Positions 1-10,737 of a DNA stretch of 43,901 bases are shown here, one piece after another; position 1 is the stretch's first letter, and every line of letters begins with the position of its first letter. This stretch comes from Planctomycetales bacterium. Lineage in GTDB: Bacteria > Planctomycetota > Planctomycetia > Isosphaerales > Isosphaeraceae. The notes beneath the pieces are model-generated. The model worked only from the letters and a program-made list of their open reading frames with translations, was not told the DNA's origin and ran no database searches. The position numbers were made by a program, and so were the translations under genes. Location: the NCBI GenBank assembly GCA_027452145.1, contig DAIDHB010000476.1:1-43901 (forward strand), given 5' to 3'.

Positions 1-3000
1 ACTGGGGCGCGCTGGTGATGCGCGACGCGAACCGGCCGGTGGCCGAGCGTCTGGCCACGGCCGCCGCCATCTGGAGGAAGCTGCTGGAGACGAAGCCCGA
101 CGACACCGTGACGATCGCCCAGGTCGCCGATCTGCTTCGGCAGATCGACATGGTCGACGATGCGCTAGCGCTCTACCGCAGGGCCATCGAGAAAGCACCC
201 GGCAATCCCCAGTATCGCGAATACATCGGCGAATACCTGCATCAGCTCAAGCGGTCCGCCGAGGCGATGGCCGAGTGGTCGAAGATGGCGGAGGGCTCGA
301 ACCGGACTTCCCGCAACCTGGGCCGGCTGGCCGAGGTGCTCTCGGGCTTCGGCTACACGAAGGAAGCCATCCCGCCGATGGAGGAGGCGGTCAAGCTGGA
401 GAAGGACGACTTCGACCTGCGGATGAAGCTGGCCGAGCTGCTCCATCGACTGGAGCGGTTCGACGAGGCCGACGTGCACCTGGTCGCGGCGGCGAGCCTC
501 GCCACCAGGGATGAGGAGAAGGCGGCCGCCCTCGACGCCCGCGTCAAGAACGACCAGGCCGCCGGCCGGGTCGCGGCCCGGATCGCCGAGATGCAGCGGG
601 ACCTCCACGCGAGCAAGGCCAGCGAGGCGTCGGCCGCCGCCTGGATGCGTCTGGCCCGCTACCTGGAGGCCGACGGGCGGCTCCCAGATGCCGTCCGCGC
701 GGCGGATCGCGCGGTCGGGGCCGAGCCGAGATCCGTGCCCGCCTGGGCGCTGTCGGCCCGACTGCGCGAGGTGGCGGGCAACCTGGGCGATGCCGCCGAC
801 GCGTTGCGCCGGCTCGCGGAGGTCGATCGCAAGAACCGCGCCGAGTATCTCACCGGCATCGCCCGGCTCGAGGCGCGGCTGGGCCGCGTCGACGCGGCCA
901 TCAAGGCGGGGCGCGACCTGCTCGCCGCGGCGCCCGGAAACCCCGAGCACTACGAATTCTTCTCGCAGCTCTGCTTCCAGCTCGGCCGGACTGACGAGGG
1001 GCTCGATGCCCTCCGCCGCGCCGTGCGGGTGAACGCGAACGACCCGAAGATCATCCTCACCCTGGCCGAGAACCTCGCCGGCATGTACCGGACCGACGAG
1101 GCCATCGAGATGTACTGGCGGGCCTTCGACAAGGCCGAGGACCTCGACGCGAAGCTCGGCGTCGTCAGCCGGATGACCGAGTTGTATCTCCAGCGCAACC
1201 AGTTCGACCGGCTGTTGGCGCGGCTCCAGCACCAGGACCGTGACGCCCGGCCTGACGCCGGCGGCGCGCGGCAGCGCGACGTGGCCCTTTGCACCGCGCA
1301 GGCCTACGCCTCCTCGGGCGACCTGGGCTCGGCGCGCGCACAGATCGAGCCGCTGCTGGCGAGTAACGCCCGCGACACGCAACTCCTCTCGCAGCTCTCG
1401 AAGCTCGCCGAGGAGGAGGGCGACCTCGAGGCCGCTGCACGCTATCAGAAGCAGCTCAACGAGCTGGCGGCGACCGACGAGGGGACGTCACGCCTGGCGG
1501 GGCTTTATGCCCGCTACGGCGAGCTCGAGGAAGCCCAGGCGGTCTGGTCGAAGATGGCCGCCGACAAGGGCGAGTCGCAGCACCGGGTCCTCCAGGCGAT
1601 CGATAGTCTGCTCGGACACCACAAGCCCGGCCCGGTCGCCGAGATCACCGCGACGATGGTCCGCAAGGAGCCCGAGGACTGGGAAGCCCTGTATCGCCAC
1701 GGGACCTCACTGGCGGCGCTGGACCGGACGGACGAGGCCGCGGCAGCGTTCCGCAAGGTCCTGGATCTTCGGATCTCCGATGACGAGAAGAGCGCGATCA
1801 TCAAGGCGAGGACCCGCGATCCGAAGCTCCAGGGTCAGGGCGCGCGGGCCTCGTCGATCAGCCGAAAGGCGACGATGCCGCTGGAGGACCGCCTGGGCGC
1901 GGCGCTCGAGATCCGCTCGGCCAGCGGCCTGACCATCGGCTACTACGCGACGCTGAGCAACCCCGGCGCCGGCGCCTGGGCGCCCCAGGACTTTGGCCAG
2001 GCCCGGATGGCCGCGCTCGGCTGGCTGGTCAGCCTCGCCGACAGGAAAGGCACCGGCGGGTCGAAGGACGTCATTGCGGCGTTCCGCAAGGCGGCCGGGC
2101 GGAAGCCTGCCGACGTGCACGCGCTCTGGAACTGGTTTTACCTCTGCGCCATGCGATTCGACAACGCGGCGGCCTTCGCCGCGGCACGTGACCTGGTCCG
2201 CTCCTCGCCCACGGATCCGCTGGCGCACTGGGCGTATCTCTATACCCTCGGCGGCCGGCACCTCGGGCTGGGGATGCGGTACTACAACTACTCGGGCCGC
2301 AACGAACTCAACAGCGCGCCGCCGCTGGAAAAAGAGGAACTCGACCGCGTTCTCGCCAGCTACCACGCCCTGCGCACCCGTCGTCCCGAGCTGGCCCAGG
2401 CGCAGATCCTCCAGAACGTCTCCGACGAGCTGAAGCGCGCGAAGCGTACGGCGGACGAGGAAGCGTTCTACCGGGATGCGCTGGCGGGCTCGCAGCAGTT
2501 CGCGCAGGTCGCCGGAGCCTTCACGCTGGCCGCACGCCGCGGCGATGCCGACGGGTTGTGCCAGCTCGTCGACCGATACGAACGGCTCCAGGCAGGGCGA
2601 CACACCTCGTATTACTACACGGGCTCGTACTACTTCGCCGGGCCCGGACCGTCCCTGTCGCAGGGCATGGGCGTCTGCGCCGATCGGAAGGCGTACGACG
2701 AGGTACTGCGGATCCTCGACCACGAGCTGGCCACGATCCGACGCCGGTTCGAGCATCAGAGCCCCGGTGCCGCGGCGCGGGCCAACCGGGCGATGCTGGC
2801 CTCGAACGGCCCCGGATACGTCCCCCAGTACCAGGTCTGGGTGGGCAAGACGACGCGATATGTCCGCGTGCCGTGCCCATTGCCCAACGAATATGTGGAC
2901 GAGACGGCGATCGAGGTGCTGCGATCGGCGTTCGAGATCTACAAGCAGAACGACGTGGTGAGCGACCTGGCCGACCACTTCCGCCGCCAGGCGGAATCGG

Positions 3001-6000
3001 CCTCGACGCCGGCCGACGCGGCCTATCCCCGTCTCTGCGCCAGCTACGTCCTTCTCTGGAACGACGACAAGCACGAGGCGATCGCCGAGTTCACGAAGGT
3101 CGCGCAGGCATCCCGGCCCGAGTCGAGCCTGCGGATCGAGCTGGCCGAGCTTCTGGAGCAGCAGGGCGAGCCGGACGACGCGCTCGCGGCCGCCGACGCA
3201 GTCCAGCCGATGGACAACGCCACGATGCGGCGGCGCGAGGAGCTGGCGCTGCGGGTTGCCGCGCTGACCGGCAACCTCGACCGGGCCCGCAAGGCCGCCG
3301 AACGGCTGTTCGGCCTGCGGCTCGACACGGATACTCAGGTCCAGCTCTCGAGCCAGATGCATCAGCTCGGCCTGCACGAGCTGGCCGAGGCGATGCTCGG
3401 CCGCGCCCGCCGCCGCTCCGGCAACAAGGCGGCGGCCCTCGTCAGCCTGATGCTCCAGTACCAGCGCCAGGAGAAGCTCGAGGTCGCGGTCCAGGTCGCC
3501 ATGCAGATCCTGCACTCGACCACCGGCGCCCGACAGTCCAATCCCAACGTCTACAACCCCGACAACCCGGACGCCGCCCGCCTCGCCGCCATCGGCGTGC
3601 TCTCGCGCTCGGGCCGGCTCGAGCAGCTCATCGACAAGGCGAAAGAGCAGCTCGGGAAGACGCCCAACTCGGTCCAGCTCCACCAGACCCTGGCCGACTA
3701 TTACAAGGCCGCCAACCGCCGCGATGACGCCCGCGCCGAGCTCGCCGCGATCGTGAAGCTCCGGCCGGACGACCTCACGATGAGGTTGCAGGTCGCCGAG
3801 CAGCTCGTGCAGGACGGCCAGGCCGCAGCCGCGATCGAGCACTACAAGGCGATCCTCAAGAAGGACCCCTCGGTCGTCTCGCGGACGTTTTACCGAATCC
3901 CGGGCGCGTTCAAGCAGGCAGGCAAATCCGAGGACCTGCTCGCCCTGTTCGAGACGCTCGACCTTCGCCAGCTCGGCCATCCCTATTACATCATCGACGC
4001 CGTGCAGGAGTTCCTGGCCGACGACAAGTTCCGCGACCGAGCGATGCCGCTCCTGGCCAGGATCTGGGACAGTTTCCCCGACTACCGCCAGTACGTCTTC
4101 AGCTACATCCGCGGCGATGCGATCTGGAAGTACCCCGAGGTCTATCGCTACGCGCTCGAATCGATCGTGCCCCGGCCCGAAGACTTCACGCCGGGCAGGC
4201 AGTGGGAGGCGTTCGACCAGGTCCTGTCCTATTCGTCCGACGGCCGGCTGAAGACCGTGATGTCGAAGCTCCTCGACCTGGCGGCCTCACAGGGTCGGCT
4301 CGACGAGCTCTCGGCTCAGGTCGACACGGCACAGAAGGCGATGCCCCACTGGAAGGCCGGTCGAGTCGTCCGGGCGCTCGTGGACGGCCGGCTCGGCCGA
4401 TTCGACCGGACAAAGGAACTGATCACCGGCTTCCTGGACGAGACCCGCGACGAGGCGCTGACGACCACCGTCTACGGCACCATCGCCGCGGAGCTGGAGG
4501 ACCACGCCGCCACCCGCGACCTGGCCATGCAGGTTTATGAGTGCGGAGTCTATCGACCCTGCACCGACACCTACAACCGCCTCGACCTCGACAGCAACTG
4601 CGCCAGGCGACTGGTGACGATCTACATTCGCGAGGACCGTCCGGAAGACGCGCGGCGAATCCTGGTGGACATGGTCAGAAATGTCGACGACATGCAGGGC
4701 TACAACGTCGAATACCTCCAGCAGATGTACCTGATGGGCTGGTCGCAGGTCGCGAACAAGCTGGCCGAGCTGGGGTTCGCCGCCGACGCCGTCGCGGCGT
4801 ACAGCGAGGCGCTGGCGATCGCCCGCGAGATCCCGTCCTCGGCCAGCAACTACATTGGCGACCGCGAGCAGATCGCCCGCCGCTGCCGCGAGGGGATCAG
4901 CCGGACCCTCGACGGCCTCAAGGATGACGAGCTCAAGGCCACGCTCGATCGGTTGGTCGCGACGGGCAGGTCGGGCGCGACGCGTTCTGGACCGGGTGCG
5001 AACCAGGGTCCGACGACCGCCGCGGCCGGGCAAAGCAAGCCGAAGAAGCCGGCGCACGCCGTGGACTTGATGGTGCTGGTGCATCCCCGGCTGCTCGACC
5101 GGGCAAGGGTCCGCAGCCTCGTGGCCGAGGCGATCGGCGTGCCGGGCAAGGAGGCCGTAGCGCCCGAACGACTCCGTCAGCTCGAAACCACCGCGAAGAC
5201 CCTCGAGTCGTTGCGGAAGGATCACGCCGATGACCTCTCGCTGGCGATCGCCGAGGCGCTCGTGGCGCTGGGGCTGCAGGATTCGTCCCGGATCGACCCA
5301 GCCCTTCACCGGCTGGAGGCGGTCGTTGAGAAGACCCCGCTGGAGCCGCTGCCGACGGGGGCGCGGGCGAACTCGCGCCAGCGTGCCCAGGCGGCGCGGC
5401 AGATTCCCCTCTGGCTGGTCGCCCGGGCCTGCCGCCAGCGCGATCCGTCGTCGAAGTCGCTGCGAGAATCCGCCGACCGGCTCGAGGCCCGCGCCTTCGA
5501 GGCCGCCCGCCGGCAGGCCGACAACATCACGCTGATGGCGATGTACCGCGAGCAGGGTGAACGAGCCCTGATCTCCGGCGACCGTCGCGAGGCCGAGGCC
5601 ATCTGGACGAGGATGCTCGAAACCGTCGTTTCGCCGCCGAAGCGACGCCCAACGAAGCCGGATGACGCGACCCCGGCGGCCCTCGCGCCCGGCGCGATCC
5701 GACGGTCCGGCGTCCCGGTCCGCGCGGCGGCGACCGGCACCGTTCGGGCGGTACGGCAAGTGGCGTACCAGGCCGCGACGAAGGCCCAGGCCGCCACGCC
5801 GAAGGCCCGGGCCGCGGCGGCCAACCGCGCGCGGGCCGGCGCGGCGAGCGGACTGCCGATCCTCACCCTCGACCGCTTCGAACAGGCCATGCAGATCGCC
5901 CGGCTGGCGGCCGAGCGCGACCTGACCGAGCTGAACCTCCGCGCCGTGCGGGAATCGCTCCAGGCCGGACCACCGGTCATACCGACCAGCACCGCGGCGG

Positions 6001-9000
6001 AGGCCCGCGCCCTCCGCCTCGCCCAGCGCGGCATCGATGAGGGCTCGACCGATCCGGTCGCGCCGAAGGTCCTATCCAACCTCGTGGAGCTCGAGCGGCT
6101 CTGGGAGGAGCACCACGCGGCGCCCCAAGGGGTCTACGAGGCCCTGAAGATCGCCGTGCTGCCGCCGGGCCGCCCAACCGAGATCTTCCTGCATGCCCCG
6201 CCGCCCAACCCCCGCGCCCTCCGCCGGATGCGCAGCGCCGGCGCGATGCTCGCGGCCTGGGCGGTCCGTGCCGGTAAGGTGGATGAGCTGAAGAAGGCGA
6301 TCGACGCCCGCAAGGGCCAGCCGCTCGCCGAACTGCCGGCGACGATCCTGAGCGTCCAGCTCGCGCTGGCCGCGAACGACGACGCGGGCGCGACCGCCAC
6401 GCTCCGAACGCTGGCCGAGCGGTTGAAGAAGGACTCGCTGCGCACGACCGCCGAGCTGGCGTGCCACGCGGCATTGCCGGCCCTCGACCGCCCGCGGCCC
6501 GAGGTCTCGAAGGAGGCCCTCGCCGTTCTCGACGGCTGCACGAAGGGGTTCGAGACGAACTACCAGCCCGAGCCGCTGGGCTCGCTGCTGATCCTTCTGG
6601 CTCGCCAGCAATCGAAGCTGGGCGACGCCGCCGGCGTGCGCAAGCGGCTCGACGCCTACACCGAGGCGATGGAGAAGAACGCGAGCCGGTACAGCGGCGA
6701 CTACTCGCTCTACGTCCGCAGGCAGTACCTCCAGCGGGTGGCCTCGGAATTCGCGCGCGAATCCCTCTGGTCCGACGCTCTGACGGCCCTGGGGCGCTAT
6801 GCCGATGCCCCCGCGTATTCGGGCGGAGACCCGCCGGTCACCGATGCCCTGGCGCGCCTGACCCGCCGGTTCGCCGCCGGCACTCCCGCCGCCGAGCGGT
6901 ACAGAGCCCTTCATGACTGGACCATGCCGTCGAAGGATCGCCGGTCCGTCCGGATCCTCGCGGCCCTCGGAGTCCGGGACCTCGCGCCCGACGCCTTCAC
7001 CCACGCCGGGGAGAAGGATCGCAAGGGGAACGGCCCTCCCTCCGCCGAGGACTCGATCCTCAGCACGGCCGCGATCCTGATCGACGCCGCCCGGCAGGCC
7101 GGCACGCTCGATCAACTGGCCGACGAGGCCCGCGCATCAGCCGAGCAGAAGATCGAGAACGCCGAGACGCTCCACATCCTGGTCGAGCTCGCCCGGGGCC
7201 GGGGAACGGCTGTCGTCCCGCGGCTCGAGGCTCGTCTGGCCGAGCTGCTCAAGCAGAACCGCGAGCGCGAACGCGACCGGGTGAAGGCCGGCAACGCGAC
7301 CGGATCGACGGCGTCCAACGCGCAAAACCTTGTCAAGTTCCCCTGGAACGACGCCCTCGCGGCCCGCGCGGCGCTCGCCTCGAGCGACATGGCCGTCGCC
7401 GGGCTGGGCCGCCGGCTGACACTCGCGCTGATCGACCGGGCCGAGAAGACGAGTGACTATCCCGTTCTCGCCGCTCTCCGGGCCGACCTGGCGGCGTTCG
7501 CCGCGCGGCGGTCAGGCGGCTCGGGACTCGCTGCCGCGCCCCTGGCCTCGGCGTGGCACGCGGCCGACGTCCGTCCCGGCAGCGAGCTGGCTACCGACGG
7601 CGTGCCCGCCGTCTGGGCAGCCGGCGAGCGGTACATCGCCCACCCCGCCGGCTCGGCCGCCGACCTGCTCACCTTCGACGTCCCACTCACAGGGACTTAC
7701 GAACTCTCGGTCGATGCCTACACCGATGCCGGCGCCAGCTCGGCGGTCGTCCACGGCGGACTAAGCTTCCTGCCGGCCCAGGCCGGTCCTGGAGGCAAAG
7801 TCTCCACGATCGGCCAGGGCGAGACGATCGACGTCCCGTGGAAGCTCTCCCGCGCCGAGGGTTTCAACCGCCTGACGATCCAGGCGGCGCCCGGCAAGGT
7901 CCGCTACCTGGTCAACGGGCACCTCATCTACGAGGACGACGACCCCAGCCCCACGAGCCCCTGGCTCGGACTGGCGACGCATCTCACGCGGACCTCCGCC
8001 TGGCGGAACCTTACACTTTCCGGCAGCCCGATCATCCCGCGCGAGGTGCACCTCACCCACGGCGATCGCCTGGAAGGCTGGGTCTCGAGCTTCTACGGCG
8101 AGTCGCAGCCGTCCCGACGGACGGAGCAGGTGGTCGATGCATACGGCAACATCACCCTCGCCGCGGGCGCCCCGCGCCGCCGGCCGCGCGGCTCGAACCG
8201 GGCGAAGCGGCCGCGGCCCACTGTGAACGTCGACGAGTATGACTGGGCGGCGAAGGACGGCATCATTCACGGCCGCCGCAAGCTGCCCGACCCGACGGCC
8301 GTGAATTACTACGACGCCAGCTCGCTGAGCGGAGTGGCCGAGGCCGAGCAGAGCCGGCTCTATTACCACCGGCCGCTCGGGGATGGCGACGCCGTCACGT
8401 ACGAGTTCCTCTACGAGCCCGGCCAGGTGATGGTCCACCCCGCGGTCGATCGTGTGGCGTTCCTGATCGAACCCGGCGGCGTCCGGATGCACTGGATGAC
8501 CACCGGTGGCACCGACCTCTCGGGCCTGCCGGCCGACAACGCGATCGACGACCCGGCGAGCCGGCGCGGTCCCGCCGTACCTCCGCTGAAGGCGGGCGAG
8601 TGGAACGCGGTGAAGCTCGCGATCTCGGGCGGCAAGGTAGCGATCGAGCTCAACGGGCAGACGGTCTTCGAGCGCACACTCGAGCCGACCCTCGGCCGGC
8701 AGTTCGGCCTGTTCCACTACCGCGATCAGACCTCAGCCCGGGTGCGCAACGTGGTGCTCCAGGGCAACTGGCCGGCGTCGGTGCCCGAGCGGCTACGTTC
8801 CGACCTGGCTGCCGTCGAGCCGGGTCCGGCCGTGGGCGAATCCGCCCGCCGCGCCGCCCACGCGATCATCGGCGAGCGCCTGCTGGCCCTCCAGGCCGGC
8901 GAGGTGGTCGATCAGGCCCGTAAACTGGAACCGGCGAAGCGGTATGACGCTCTGGCCGCCTGGGTGCTGCCGGGCCCCGATCACCCGCTCGTGCGCCTGG

Positions 9001-10643
9001 AAGGGGACTTCACGCCCACGTTCCCGGCCTCGGCCGGCGGCCTCGGCGGCGAGCCGCGCAGCCCGGCGATCGAGCTGGTCAGGACCGCGAAGGAGCTGGG
9101 CCGGCTCGACGACCTGGCGAGGTCGGTGAGCGACATCAAGACCGACGGAGACGACCCGATGGCGGCCGCCAGGCGCGGACGGCTGGCGATGCTGGCCCTC
9201 GTTGCAACGGCGCGGGGTGACGACGCGACGGTCGGCGAGTCCATCGACACGCTCCACAACACCCTGAAGGAACTCCCGCCCGACATGGAGGAATGGGCGC
9301 GCTGGCCCGAGCTCGCCGCGGCCGGCGCGGCGATCGGGCGCGATTCGCTGAAAGCAAAGGCCCTCCACCTGGCGGACCTGGCCGCCGATCGGACCCGAAA
9401 GCCGGAGGACGATGCGGCGACGACACGCGAGCCGCGGGTCTGGGCGGCCCAGGTCAGGCACCTGCGCGACCGCCTGGCCGGGCCGGGTGGCGCGATCATC
9501 GGGATGAAGCCGGCGGACAGCTTCCTGGCCCAGCCGGGCGGCATGCCCTGGCGGCCGGTCACGCAGACGACCGCCCGATCGCGCGGCGAGGGCTCGCCGC
9601 TACCGGGCTGGACCTGGAAGGATGATACCGTCCGGCACCTCCCGGGCCATGCCGACGACATGCTCTATCTGCCCGTCCCACTGCGCGGCAAGTTCGAGGT
9701 CCATTGCGAGCTGACCGCTCCGGCGGGCCGGGAGATCCGGCTCGTCTACGGCGGGCAGGTGTTCGGATTGAAGCCCGATGGCAAGAATCTCGAGCGGGGC
9801 CAGATCGGCCGGCCGATGCCGAATGCCGGCATCAATCCGCCGCTGGAGAAGCTGGGCGAGTGGTACGCGATCCGGCTGGCGGTGGACGCCAATCGGCTCC
9901 GCGTCGCGATCAATGGCCGGCAGGTACACGACGCGCCCCTCCCGGCCGAGTGCGACCCGTGGCTGGCGATCCTGTGCTCAGCCGACCAGTCGGGTGAGGC
10001 TCGGAAGATCACCATCACAGGGAAGCCGCTAATCCCCGAGCGCCTGAGCCTCACCGCGCTGCCCGACCTGTCTGGCTGGCGGACCGACGAGTACGGCGAA
10101 ACCACAAGCGGCGACAACACCGACTGGGAGAAGCGAGGCGACGAGGTCTTCGGCCGGCTCGCCGAGGACATCCCCGGCGCCCGGCAGGAGAGCGTCCTGC
10201 GCTACCACCGGCCGATGCTCGAGGACGGACGCATCAGTTACGAGTTCTACTACGAACCCGGCAAGGCGATGGTCCACCCGTCGCTCGACCGGCTCGCGTT
10301 CCTGGTCGAGCCCGAGGGCGTGCGCATCCATCGGCTGACGGACGGCGCCTACGAGCGATCCGGCCTGGCGGCCGACAACATCGCCGACGAACCCGCCAAC
10401 CGCCGCGGACCGGCCTCGCCGCCGCTCAAGCCGAAGGCGTGGAACCGGATGGTCGTGCAGATGAAGGGTGACCGCGTCCTCCTCGAGCTGAACGGGCAGC
10501 TCATCTTCGAGCGGACGCTCGAGCCGAGCAATCGCCGGGCCTTCGGCCTGTTCCACCACGCCGATGCCACACAGGCCCGGGCCCGGAACGTTACGTACGT
10601 GGGCGAGTGGCCCCGCTCACTTCCCGCCGGACCTGGCCTTTGA
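1..10643 (+). CDS. Giant TPR protein with two C-terminal DUF1583-type modules (5' end missing)
   Basis: The reading frame is open to the left edge (first full codon at base 3), so the true start and any signal peptide lie outside the window. At least 3,542 residues are present, counted from the GTG at base 15. Residues 1 to about 2,470 are alpha-helical, with many TPR-like helix pairs (for example ALYRRAIEKAPGNPQY near residue 53) and Ala/Arg-rich linkers near 1,640-1,690 and 1,900-1,950. Two beta-rich modules follow, at about 2,510-2,925 and 3,190-3,535, separated by more helices. Both contain YHRP, YEPG, MVHP, ELNGQ, FERTLEP and FGLFH in the same order, which matches what I recall of the planctomycete family DUF1583; the preceding segment may be DUF1581-like. 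The family function is unknown. TPRs suggest a scaffold for protein binding, possibly in the cell envelope. The stop is TGA at 10641-10643. Existence is certain; the family name is from memory. Confidence 0.9.
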   Translation, partial: WGALVMRDANRPVAERLATAAAIWRKLLETKPDDTVTIAQVADLLRQIDMVDDALALYRRAIEKAPGNPQYREYIGEYLHQLKRSAEAMAEWSKMAEGSNRTSRNLGRLAEVLSGFGYTKEAIPPMEEAVKLEKDDFDLRMKLAELLHRLERFDEADVHLVAAASLATRDEEKAAALDARVKNDQAAGRVAARIAEMQRDLHASKASEASAAAWMRLARYLEADGRLPDAVRAADRAVGAEPRSVPAWALSARLREVAGNLGDAADALRRLAEVDRKNRAEYLTGIARLEARLGRVDAAIKAGRDLLAAAPGNPEHYEFFSQLCFQLGRTDEGLDALRRAVRVNANDPKIILTLAENLAGMYRTDEAIEMYWRAFDKAEDLDAKLGVVSRMTELYLQRNQFDRLLARLQHQDRDARPDAGGARQRDVALCTAQAYASSGDLGSARAQIEPLLASNARDTQLLSQLSKLAEEEGDLEAAARYQKQLNELAATDEGTSRLAGLYARYGELEEAQAVWSKMAADKGESQHRVLQAIDSLLGHHKPGPVAEITATMVRKEPEDWEALYRHGTSLAALDRTDEAAAAFRKVLDLRISDDEKSAIIKARTRDPKLQGQGARASSISRKATMPLEDRLGAALEIRSASGLTIGYYATLSNPGAGAWAPQDFGQARMAALGWLVSLADRKGTGGSKDVIAAFRKAAGRKPADVHALWNWFYLCAMRFDNAAAFAAARDLVRSSPTDPLAHWAYLYTLGGRHLGLGMRYYNYSGRNELNSAPPLEKEELDRVLASYHALRTRRPELAQAQILQNVSDELKRAKRTADEEAFYRDALAGSQQFAQVAGAFTLAARRGDADGLCQLVDRYERLQAGRHTSYYYTGSYYFAGPGPSLSQGMGVCADRKAYDEVLRILDHELATIRRRFEHQSPGAAARANRAMLASNGPGYVPQYQVWVGKTTRYVRVPCPLPNEYVDETAIEVLRSAFEIYKQNDVVSDLADHFRRQAESASTPADAAYPRLCASYVLLWNDDKHEAIAEFTKVAQASRPESSLRIELAELLEQQGEPDDALAAADAVQPMDNATMRRREELALRVAALTGNLDRARKAAERLFGLRLDTDTQVQLSSQMHQLGLHELAEAMLGRARRRSGNKAAALVSLMLQYQRQEKLEVAVQVAMQILHSTTGARQSNPNVYNPDNPDAARLAAIGVLSRSGRLEQLIDKAKEQLGKTPNSVQLHQTLADYYKAANRRDDARAELAAIVKLRPDDLTMRLQVAEQLVQDGQAAAAIEHYKAILKKDPSVVSRTFYRIPGAFKQAGKSEDLLALFETLDLRQLGHPYYIIDAVQEFLADDKFRDRAMPLLARIWDSFPDYRQYVFSYIRGDAIWKYPEVYRYALESIVPRPEDFTPGRQWEAFDQVLSYSSDGRLKTVMSKLLDLAASQGRLDELSAQVDTAQKAMPHWKAGRVVRALVDGRLGRFDRTKELITGFLDETRDEALTTTVYGTIAAELEDHAATRDLAMQVYECGVYRPCTDTYNRLDLDSNCARRLVTIYIREDRPEDARRILVDMVRNVDDMQGYNVEYLQQMYLMGWSQVANKLAELGFAADAVAAYSEALAIAREIPSSASNYIGDREQIARRCREGISRTLDGLKDDELKATLDRLVATGRSGATRSGPGANQGPTTAAAGQSKPKKPAHAVDLMVLVHPRLLDRARVRSLVAEAIGVPGKEAVAPERLRQLETTAKTLESLRKDHADDLSLAIAEALVALGLQDSSRIDPALHRLEAVVEKTPLEPLPTGARANSRQRAQAARQIPLWLVARACRQRDPSSKSLRESADRLEARAFEAARRQADNITLMAMYREQGERALISGDRREAEAIWTRMLETVVSPPKRRPTKPDDATPAALAPGAIRRSGVPVRAAATGTVRAVRQVAYQAATKAQAATPKARAAAANRARAGAASGLPILTLDRFEQAMQIARLAAERDLTELNLRAVRESLQAGPPVIPTSTAAEARALRLAQRGIDEGSTDPVAPKVLSNLVELERLWEEHHAAPQGVYEALKIAVLPPGRPTEIFLHAPPPNPRALRRMRSAGAMLAAWAVRAGKVDELKKAIDARKGQPLAELPATILSVQLALAANDDAGATATLRTLAERLKKDSLRTTAELACHAALPALDRPRPEVSKEALAVLDGCTKGFETNYQPEPLGSLLILLARQQSKLGDAAGVRKRLDAYTEAMEKNASRYSGDYSLYVRRQYLQRVASEFARESLWSDALTALGRYADAPAYSGGDPPVTDALARLTRRFAAGTPAAERYRALHDWTMPSKDRRSVRILAALGVRDLAPDAFTHAGEKDRKGNGPPSAEDSILSTAAILIDAARQAGTLDQLADEARASAEQKIENAETLHILVELARGRGTAVVPRLEARLAELLKQNRERERDRVKAGNATGSTASNAQNLVKFPWNDALAARAALASSDMAVAGLGRRLTLALIDRAEKTSDYPVLAALRADLAAFAARRSGGSGLAAAPLASAWHAADVRPGSELATDGVPAVWAAGERYIAHPAGSAADLLTFDVPLTGTYELSVDAYTDAGASSAVVHGGLSFLPAQAGPGGKVSTIGQGETIDVPWKLSRAEGFNRLTIQAAPGKVRYLVNGHLIYEDDDPSPTSPWLGLATHLTRTSAWRNLTLSGSPIIPREVHLTHGDRLEGWVSSFYGESQPSRRTEQVVDAYGNITLAAGAPRRRPRGSNRAKRPRPTVNVDEYDWAAKDGIIHGRRKLPDPTAVNYYDASSLSGVAEAEQSRLYYHRPLGDGDAVTYEFLYEPGQVMVHPAVDRVAFLIEPGGVRMHWMTTGGTDLSGLPADNAIDDPASRRGPAVPPLKAGEWNAVKLAISGGKVAIELNGQTVFERTLEPTLGRQFGLFHYRDQTSARVRNVVLQGNWPASVPERLRSDLAAVEPGPAVGESARRAAHAIIGERLLALQAGEVVDQARKLEPAKRYDALAAWVLPGPDHPLVRLEGDFTPTFPASAGGLGGEPRSPAIELVRTAKELGRLDDLARSVSDIKTDGDDPMAAARRGRLAMLALVATARGDDATVGESIDTLHNTLKELPPDMEEWARWPELAAAGAAIGRDSLKAKALHLADLAADRTRKPEDDAATTREPRVWAAQVRHLRDRLAGPGGAIIGMKPADSFLAQPGGMPWRPVTQTTARSRGEGSPLPGWTWKDDTVRHLPGHADDMLYLPVPLRGKFEVHCELTAPAGREIRLVYGGQVFGLKPDGKNLERGQIGRPMPNAGINPPLEKLGEWYAIRLAVDANRLRVAINGRQVHDAPLPAECDPWLAILCSADQSGEARKITITGKPLIPERLSLTALPDLSGWRTDEYGETTSGDNTDWEKRGDEVFGRLAEDIPGARQESVLRYHRPMLEDGRISYEFYYEPGKAMVHPSLDRLAFLVEPEGVRIHRLTDGAYERSGLAADNIADEPANRRGPASPPLKPKAWNRMVVQMKGDRVLLELNGQLIFERTLEPSNRRAFGLFHHADATQARARNVTYVGEWPRSLPAGPGL
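8355..10625 (+). repeat. Two copies of a DUF1583-like module inside the giant TPR protein
   Basis: The segments at about 8355-8785 and 10197-10620 encode two clearly homologous ~143-residue stretches. Shared anchors in order are YHRP, YEF-YEPG, MVHP, DR-AFL-EP-GV, RRGPA, ELNGQ, FERTLEP, FGLFH and ARVRN/ARARN. Each is preceded by a further related beta-rich stretch (about 7660-8050 and 9655-10060) with a conserved Asn-Gly loop. The tandem arrangement indicates an internal duplication of a larger unit that included both halves. Confidence 0.75.
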
Positions 10644-10737
10644 GGGAGAAAACCGTCACTACCCTTCGGTCCGCGCGGGCGAGTTATGATTCTTCTTGCT
10701 ATCAACAGGCGATTCTCAACCCCTGAGGGCTCCGACG

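Noticed and set aside
10696..10737. TTG start at 10696 for the secreted module protein
   Set aside because: No ribosome-binding site, and it would bury the signal peptide; ATG 10738 has both.
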